64,000 nucleotides of DNA, taken from the NCBI RefSeq assembly GCF_035046485.1, contig NC_085136.1:297639080-297703079 (forward strand), given 5' to 3'. This DNA comes from Aedes albopictus (taxonomy: Eukaryota > Arthropoda > Insecta > Diptera > Culicidae). The notes beneath the pieces are model-generated. The model saw only the letters and a program-made list of their open reading frames with translations. It searched no databases and had not been told where the DNA came from. Shown in pieces: positions 57,746 to 64,000 of this stretch; position 1 is the stretch's first letter; each line of letters starts with the position of its first letter. Position numbers and translations under genes: made by a program.

Positions 57746-58105
57746 GCGGAAACATCCGACTAAAGAGTGAAGCCAGGCGAATCGGATTAGTCATTAATGT
57801 GTCGAAGACAAAGTACATGATGGCAAAGGGCTCCAGGGAGGAATCACCGCGCCCGCCACCCCGAATTCATATCGACGGTGATGAAATCGAGGCGGTTGAA
57901 GAATTCGTGTACTTGGGCTCACTGGTGACTGACGACAACGACACCAGCAGAGAAATTCAGAGGAGCATTGTGGCAGGAAATCGTGCCTACTTTGGACTCC
58001 GCAGAACTCTACGATCGAATAAAGTTCGTTGTAACACGAAGTTAACCATCTACAAAACGTCGATTAGACCGGTCGTCCTCTATGGGCACGAAACATGGAC
58101 ATGGA
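57746..58105 (+). pseudogene. RTE element: post-RT region, truncated
   Basis: After the CGATG duplication the reading resumes: LKSEARRIGLVINVSKTKYM, then VEEFVYLGSLVTDDNDTSRE, NRAYFGLRRTLRSNKV and PVVLYGHETW, the thumb and C-terminal motifs of RTE elements. The match ends near 58105; the rest of the C-terminal domain and the 3' end are missing. Confidence 0.88.
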
Positions 58106-59029
58106 CCTCTCAATCAACGGATCAGTGTACGAATCCATGTCAATAGTTTACCTAAAAATGAGTCATCTATCGATTCGGCTCTATAGCGATTGCTAGACCC
58201 ACTTTCAAGCTGCGGCGGCTAATTTGCTGCGTGGAAAGAATGTAATCTCTACATCACTTTTACGACGCGACTGATGTGCAGCGAAAATGATGTGATATCA
58301 CAAGAAATTTTTTGCTGTGTAGTGATTGTATGAATTGACAAGTGACTATCATCAGAGATATTTTCTTCTTTTAAAATTAGGATAATCTTCCAATGTTTTG
58401 AGAAATATTTCCACAATCATGTGGCTGGTTGATAAAGCATACCATGAACTTGATATGATCTTGAGAACGGTTGTTTTTAAATCGACGGCGTCAAATCATC
58501 ATTTCAGCCTTCTGTGACTTCAGCCTTTTGATATTTCCGGTCTTTTACGTTTCAGCCTTTTGTACGTAGCCCCTTTTAAAATGCCCTTTGATTAAAGAAT
58601 ATGTTGTAACCCTCTGATCCGAACCTGACCTGAAATGCCTAGCAATTAGGCATAGGTAACTAACTCGTGAATCGACTCAAAGACTCGACTCGCGAAGTTA
58701 CGATTCATTTAAGAGTTGACTAGACTATGCAATTCAATGATGATTAGCCGCAGAATATCGCAATCTTTGACAATAGATCTATTCGTATATTGTGTGACCG
58801 GCTTGCATCAGTTATTTGATTCTTTAATACGAGGACCGAAATTCTGTGTATCCTGCTCTTTACTACGTAATACTACAACGGTTGTGTCGGCGGATTTTCT
58901 CGAAAACTGGGCACATAATAACAGAGACAGCATTAAAAAACGTGTTTAATCGTTCAAAACAGTAGACTCTTTTTTTTAGGTGAATCGTAGGCGTTTTACT
59001 CTTAAAATTGAATAACTTTTCCCATCTCT
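58106..59029. other. Intergenic DNA
   Basis: It contains loose TTTCAGCCTTTTG words near 58500-58560. No gene recognised. Confidence 0.35.
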
Positions 59030-59400
59030 GCTCGAAATGCCCCTGTTATCTCCGTAATCCCACTGAAATGTCCTTGAAATCATCATAATCAATTTGAAAC
59101 TCTATGAAATACCCCTGACATCCCCTGAATTTCCTTTAAAGCCCCTTGAAACGCCCCCAATACCATTGAAATGCCCCTGAATTCCCCGTAATCCCATTAA
59201 AACGCCAACAAAACCTAATAGAACACCCTTAAAAGGATCCTGAAATGCCCTGAAACAATCCCTTAAGACATCCCCGAAGCCCCTTGGAATCCACTTTTTA
59301 GACCCTTAGGACTCTCGGAAGATTCTTTAGGCCTTTTTAATTTACCCGAAAAATCACTGCAAAAATTCTTGAAGGAAACCCAGCAGGTATTTCATAAGCA
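59030..59400. repeat. Degenerate CCCCTGAAATGCC minisatellite
   Basis: Loose recurrences of CCCTGAAATGCCCC, CCCTTGAAACGCCCC and related words of about 12-16 bases. The same kind of sequence occurs at 63040-63420. Confidence 0.6.
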
Positions 59401-59599
59401 ATTTCTAGCAGAAATCATTTAATTCTTCCGGACGAACGCCGTTGTAAAAAGAACAACACTACCAAAAAAAAAAACTCGCTCGTCGTATACAGCGCGAGCG
59501 CATTGCAATTTCAGCTGCTTGATGGCGCACGTCTTGAAAGGTTAAGCATTCACAAGAAATTCTCGAAAGAAACCCAAGAGAATGGAGCTGCTGTGGCGA

Positions 59600-59980
59600 A
59601 ATCTGTAGGTATTAGGTCGAGTGCGTCATTGCGGATTGACGTGAAGTGATTGAAAGGTGGTTTCACTTCAATGAGCAACTGAATGGTATGAAGAACGTAG
59701 TCACAGGAGACCAGTAATGGAGGAAACGACTGCGTCAGTGCAGCATACGACGAAATTCATCAGTTAAAAACCAAAAAAAAACATCTAAATTTAAGAGCCT
59801 AGAAAAGTTGTACACCTGCCTATGCCGGTTGATTGCCAGGATCAGGGAAGCCCAACAGCTATCATATGCAATGGGAGGAAGTAAGGCGTAATCTGTGCCA
59901 TTCACAGGAGAGGCGGCCATTTCGAATATGAGAACTTCCGAGTGATCACCATTTTCAATGCCATCTATAAAGTAACGTAA
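59600..59980 (+). pseudogene. RTE-type reverse transcriptase fragment, degenerate
   Basis: Reading across several frames gives a pattern of a linker end (FNEQLNG-KNVVTGDQ) then VMEETTASVQH. Later EKLYTCLCRLI is followed by GVICAI and ENFRVITIFNAIYK, matching the RTE fingers region (compare EGVICPIHKKGD...ENFRAITILNAAYK in the copy at 47542-48153). Multiple frameshifts and stops make it clearly dead. It belongs to a different, older copy than the one at 45590-58105. Confidence 0.7.
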
Positions 59981-59992
59981 AAAATTGAAGTA

Positions 59993-60205
59993 GGGTCTGG
60001 GACCATTTGGGTAGGAGCACCCATTTTGGGCACTTGCTACTATATCTCAGTAAATTTCAAACCGATTGACTTGAATTTTTGAACATGGATAGATACTGTG
60101 CGTATCTGATCGTATTTCAAAAATCGAGTCAATCGGTTCATGCTTGACTGAGTTATAGCAGCACGTGCCCAAAATAGGTGCTCCTGCCCAAATGGTCCCA
60201 GACCC
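59993..60205. mobile_element. 213-bp TA-flanked palindromic MITE
   Basis: The ends are GGGTCTGGGACCATTTGGG and its inverse, with TA on both sides (59991-59992, 60206-60207). The arms match for about 45 bases with four differences, and looser symmetry (AACCGATTGACT) continues to the centre. Confidence 0.85.
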
Positions 60206-60299
60206 TATTTTAGGCAAAGTACGTTTGATTGGCAAATTGAAAGATAAATTTATGAAAAATATATCACTTATTTTGGTGCGATTCAAAACCACGACTCCG

Positions 60300-60479
60300 A
60301 GTGGAGCGGACCTGATGTGATGGTTAGAACACTTGACTATCACGCCAAGGACCTGGGATCGAATCCCCCTCTCGACAAACTCACAAAATGTCGGTTCTTC
60401 CTTCGGAAGGGAAGTAAAGCGTGGGTCCCAAGATGAACTAGCCTTGGGCCAAAAATCTCGTTAATACAGATAAAAAAAA
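60300..60479 (+). mobile_element. tRNA-related SINE with 10-bp target duplication
   Basis: The head AGTGGAGCGGACCTGATGTG leads to the B box GGATCGAATCC at 60356-60366, a middle with GGAAGGGAAGTAAAGCG, and a 3' end AAAATCTCGTTAATACAGAT plus A-tail. CACGACTCCG flanks it exactly (60290-60299, 60480-60489). It is the same family as 4519-4708 and the split fragment at 22905-23240. Confidence 0.88.
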
Positions 60480-60489
60480 CACGACTCCG

Positions 60490-61119
60490 TATCGCTAGTC
60501 CAGCGGGTATCGGTATGCAAAGCGAAATAAATTTTAAGCGGTTATTTGGGTAGCTAGCTTCATTTACAATTTTACAATTGTATGAAAACGATCAGTAGAA
60601 CATAATACAACATGAACTAAAAATGATACTTGCCCTTACGTAAAACTCAAACTTTCTGCTATATTCAGTTGATGCCCATTACCACAATGGCAACCCCGGA
60701 AGGTCGGTCATTACGCGTCCATTATGGTGTACTTGGTTATCGCAGTACTCCGCAAAACATTACTTCCAAATGGTGGCTCCAAAACTACAATCAAAACCAT
60801 TTTCCGTCTTGAGCCTGTGTACTACCAGTCATTGCACAAGTATCACCCAGAGACAAAACAACAAACAAACCACATTGAAAGAAAAATGACCCAGTGCTGT
60901 ATTTTAACGAGCCTGAATCTGCTTTCATGATGAACTAAGTGGGGGCTAATGTTGCGGGAAAGCATTTTTATGAACCAAGGGGTCAAGCATACTCCAGCAA
61001 CGCAACTCCATAGTCACACACCACCACTACCGCTACGGAACATAAGGTTTGATTGCTGTGAGAGGGAACAGTGACCCTACGCTAGTGCCGCCGAGTTCCT
61101 TGGGCGGATGGTCTGTTGG
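60490..61119. other. Intergenic DNA
   Basis: No supported gene; the 60-68-codon frames have no recognisable domain. Confidence 0.35.
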
Positions 61120-61250
61120 AAAGGAAGAGTGTGTAAAATGCGATACCGCGCGATATCCATGTGCGAAGTGGTCATTGACTGAGGAAACTCTGAAGCTAAC
61201 AACTACGGAAGTGCCCATAGAACACCATAGGATCTGCTGAGTGTCGCATT
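61120..61250 (+). mobile_element. Degenerate Feilai-type SINE body
   Basis: Ordered matches to the Feilai body: GCGATATCCATGTGC, AGTGGTCATTGACTGAGGAA, ACTACGGAAGTGCCCATAG, AACACCATAGGATCTGCTGA. The head and tail are not recognisable. Confidence 0.55.
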
Positions 61251-61741
61251 TCACCCTGCTCTCCCCGAAAGAAAAGCGAAAGTTTAGAATCGTCTCAGCT
61301 AGCGCCAGCGCAACCGTGGTGGTGGTGGTTGGTAGCAACCGCGCAGAGCAGAGGGCAATGAAATGGAAAGGGGCAATTAAAGGTGCCTCGTTTCCCAATA
61401 GGTAGGTACTTCAGCTTCAAGCTACATAGCCTCTAGCCCCGGCCCACCATGATATACTTGCGATTTGGTATCTAACGCACTCCTCGTTGGTAGTTGCTTT
61501 GGCTGGCAGAGACAGTGAATGTGAACTTTTTGGGCGCAAAACTGCACATTTGAACAATATACAGCTGCTGGTAGCTTACATATGAACACGGTAAGTACGC
61601 ACGGATGCCCAGTTGAGGTTGAAGGAAGGTCGGAGAAAGAGCAAATGATGCATTAGCGTGAGAAACGGTTACCCAAGGCGGCTCTGCCCGAGGTATGTGA
61701 GATTATCGACATGAATGAATTATCACTTTGGGGTTGGGCTA
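61251..61741. other. Intergenic DNA up to the gap
   Basis: Moderately GC-rich, with GTGGTGGTGG near 61316. No gene or repeat recognised. Confidence 0.3.
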
Positions 61742-62241
61742 NNNNNNNNNNNNNNNNNNNNNNNNNNNNNNNNNNNNNNNNNNNNNNNNNNNNNNNNNNN
61801 NNNNNNNNNNNNNNNNNNNNNNNNNNNNNNNNNNNNNNNNNNNNNNNNNNNNNNNNNNNNNNNNNNNNNNNNNNNNNNNNNNNNNNNNNNNNNNNNNNNN
61901 NNNNNNNNNNNNNNNNNNNNNNNNNNNNNNNNNNNNNNNNNNNNNNNNNNNNNNNNNNNNNNNNNNNNNNNNNNNNNNNNNNNNNNNNNNNNNNNNNNNN
62001 NNNNNNNNNNNNNNNNNNNNNNNNNNNNNNNNNNNNNNNNNNNNNNNNNNNNNNNNNNNNNNNNNNNNNNNNNNNNNNNNNNNNNNNNNNNNNNNNNNNN
62101 NNNNNNNNNNNNNNNNNNNNNNNNNNNNNNNNNNNNNNNNNNNNNNNNNNNNNNNNNNNNNNNNNNNNNNNNNNNNNNNNNNNNNNNNNNNNNNNNNNNN
62201 NNNNNNNNNNNNNNNNNNNNNNNNNNNNNNNNNNNNNNNNN
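61742..62241. other. Assembly gap, exactly 500 N
   Basis: The round length suggests a placeholder, so the true distance is unknown. Open frames across it are artefacts. Confidence 0.98.
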
Positions 62242-62985
62242 CGTCGTTGTAGAGACAACTTCATGACTTGTCCGCAGTGAAAGTATACTTAGCGATGTTT
62301 ACCATTCATTTGTTGATTGTATCGTTTTATTGAATAAATTCCGTGTCGGCTGCTACAAAGACTCTGTTGAAATATTACAAAATTTTGGTAGAATTCGATG
62401 AATTGTTGACATCTGTTGTATAAGTCTCTGGGTTACCATCTGTAAAAAAAAAACCAAATTTCCGACGCAAATCCTTTTCCCAATAACACCGACCACAGCA
62501 AACCCAACTACCACAGCTCATTGAGTCCGTTCACTCCTCAGAGGCATCTCCTGAGGCGTGACCGCGTAACAAATTGCCACTCACTTCGGGATCGTCGTCG
62601 GTCAAAGCGACACATATGCAATATGCATATGAAATGCATGCATGCATGCAGTAGAAAATGATCCGGATCTGGGCATATTCGCGCGCGGTTGACTGTCGTT
62701 TTATTTCATACGAGCGCTTTCTGCACTCTCCTCACACTAGATTTTATGCTGTTCAATTCACTTTTGGCCTCTATTATGCGCTTCAACGCCACATCACTAC
62801 TACGCTTCTCTGGGCTGTTGTTACTACTGCTCTGCTAACGAATGAAACTGCATTTGCAATAGGGAAGGCTGGCGTAAAACGCACCCTCCAATGTTCAGGC
62901 AGGTAGAGACGCAACTTTCAGCAAAACTGTACTGATAATGTCTAGGTTCGATCTACGGGCGCTCCATTGTTTATTTGTCAAGAAA
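62242..62985. other. Apparently unique intergenic DNA with a GCAT-type simple repeat
   Basis: It contains CATATGCAATATGCATATG and a short run of GCAT near 62634-62650. No gene recognised. Confidence 0.35.
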
Positions 62986-63035
62986 ATTATCTTGATTTCC
63001 TTGGACATTGAGTATCTTTGTTTATGCCACATGAG
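62986..63035 (+). mobile_element. Short Feilai-type SINE fragment
   Basis: TTGATTTCCTTGGACATTGA, GTATCTTTGTTTATGCCACA matches the Feilai segment ending CTTGGGCATAGAGTATCTTC, GTGCCTGCCACA. Both sides are truncated. Confidence 0.45.
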
Positions 63036-63039
63036 AAAT

Positions 63040-63420
63040 TAATCCCCCTAAAACTCCCCTTAGACCCTCTGGAACTCTCTTGAGTATCCCTGAAGCGTCC
63101 TGAGACCCTTTGCGCACTCCTGAAGCCACATCAAGCCTCTGGAAACGCCCCGAAACTTCCTGGCACCTCTCCGAAAGCACTTGAGACTCCCTGAAATCTC
63201 ACTGAAACCCCCTGAAACGTCACTGAGACTCCTCAGAACCCCGCTAAGATCCCCTAAAACACCTCTTGCAACTCCTGAAACAGCCATTGACCTTGCTACT
63301 CCCTAAAACCCTGAGACGTCCGGGTACCCCAGAAACAGCCCTTAGATCTCCTGGTACGCCTTGAAACCTCCTAGGACCCCCTGAAACGCCTTTGCAACCT
63401 CTCTTGGTACTCTGCTTTAT
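63040..63420. repeat. Degenerate CCCTGAAAC minisatellite
   Basis: Loose 12-16-base words (CCCTGAAACGTCACTGAGAC, CTCCTGAAACAGCC, CCTCTGGAAACGCCCC). It resembles 59030-59400 and keeps long frames open on the minus strand without credible products. Confidence 0.6.
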
Positions 63421-64000
63421 ACGATTCCTGACTCTCGTTGCCATAGTTACTGTTATTATTACATTTTCGTATTGATTCTGAATAGCTCACCGTTTTTTTA
63501 TGCAGTGGCAAATGAATTAAAAATGTTTAAAAATAATTTGCATATGTTCTACTTGAAAAAGATCTCACCCAAGAGTTGAAACGTTGTGTTACATAATACT
63601 GAATAATGAACTCGTTTGAATACATAGATTACCTGGACGTTAAAACTTAGTAATGCGTCAATAAAGATCCAAATAAGCATTTTACACCAACCTTCCTCAA
63701 ACTTTTCTGCTCCCAGATTCCATTTTTATTATTTATTGGGACCCCTTTGCCGCCGAAAGGAACCATGCGAGTCGGGGCCCCCCGCTCAATAGCGCCAACG
63801 ACAAGTGTTTTCCGACTGACTGTGAGTGCCGATTCGAATGGAATTCCTCCAGAAGTAGAGTAATGGAGTTTTATCTGCAGCGAGTGTGCCGAGTGTGTAA
63901 AAGTGCAAGCAGTAGCAGCAGTGTAGTGTGGCTTGAATGGCATGACCGGATCACCAACAGTAGAAACGTATGACCGCGCACAAGGTGGCAATGAATTCCT
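63421..64000. other. Intergenic DNA with an unassigned 114-codon minus-strand frame
   Basis: The minus-strand frame 63647-63991 has no family I recognise, no clear signal peptide and no neighbour to support it. The plus strand from 63880 (GAGTGTGCCGAGTGTG, AAAAGTGCAAGCAGTAGCAG) has insect 5' UTR style, so this may be the edge of a transcribed region. Confidence 0.25.

Larger units (their letters stand above)
45590..58105 (+). mobile_element. RTE-clade non-LTR retrotransposon, broken by four insertions
   Basis: Removing four insertions (46511-49894, 49919-50581, 51633-52542, 53183-57740), each flanked by a target duplication, leaves one plus-strand element in order: 5' leader (about 45590-46060), AP endonuclease, linker, reverse transcriptase and the start of the C-terminal domain. 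It breaks off near 58105, shortly after the YGHETW motif, with no 3' end. The clade (JAM1-like RTE) is inferred from motif order, one combined endonuclease-RT frame and close similarity to the opposite-strand copy nested inside it. Confidence 0.85.

Noticed and set aside
61653..62280. Frames of about 180-200 codons around 61.7-62.3 kb
   Set aside because: They consist almost entirely of N from the assembly gap.
63647..63991. 114-codon minus-strand gene
   Set aside because: No recognisable family, signal or exon context; kept only as an unassigned frame within an intergenic entry.
1..64000. LTR retrotransposons or endogenous viral sequences
   Set aside because: No gag, protease, integrase, envelope or viral polymerase motifs and no paired long terminal repeats could be read on either strand.

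Overview
The window looks like non-coding, repeat-dominated DNA from a culicine mosquito, most likely an Aedes species. The reasons are a tRNA-derived SINE of the Feilai type, RTE-clade (JAM1-like) and LOA-like non-LTR retrotransposons, many short TA-flanked inverted-repeat elements, and one exon of the insect-specific Osiris family. I cannot separate Ae. aegypti from Ae. albopictus by eye. A run of 500 N (61742-62241) shows this is a draft assembly.

Only one host gene is clearly supported: the terminal coding exon of an Osiris (DUF1676) gene at 10672-10991 (+). It carries the hydrophobic segment and the AQXLAY-type motif and is followed by a pyrimidine-rich likely 3' UTR with an AU-rich element. 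Its earlier exon(s) are not visible and probably lie beyond the left edge. A GC-rich, repeat-poor stretch at 20.7-22.0 kb looks like a 5' UTR exon or promoter region. The 42.2-44.1 kb stretch is similar but weaker.

Layout: 0-10.4 kb holds scattered SINEs, TA-flanked MITEs and decayed retrotransposon pieces. 10.6-12.5 kb is the Osiris end. 12.9-16.4 kb holds diverged tandem repeats and a palindromic hAT-like MITE with an 8-bp target duplication. 16.4-18.4, 22.3-31.7 and 40.2-42.2 kb are degenerate GGAATTCC-type minisatellite, open in all six frames. The middle block is split by a 5.7-kb hAT-like foldback element (24506-30224, 8-bp target duplication) whose interior is a related minisatellite that reverses orientation. 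33.5-40.0 kb is a satellite of 124-bp and about 203-bp monomers in a 16-mer higher-order repeat of 2,302 bp. 45.6-58.1 kb is one RTE retrotransposon broken by four later insertions: an opposite-strand RTE, two MITE-like elements, and a 4.56-kb foldback whose ends begin CACAGTG with a 5-bp duplication (Transib-like). 58-64 kb holds further SINEs, a MITE, RTE debris and the gap.

The genes do not form a pathway. The coherent story is repeat biology: nested insertions with readable target duplications, foldback elements of at least two superfamilies whose arms are tandem arrays, and a homogenised higher-order satellite. All identifications rest on reading the sequence; no database search was possible.
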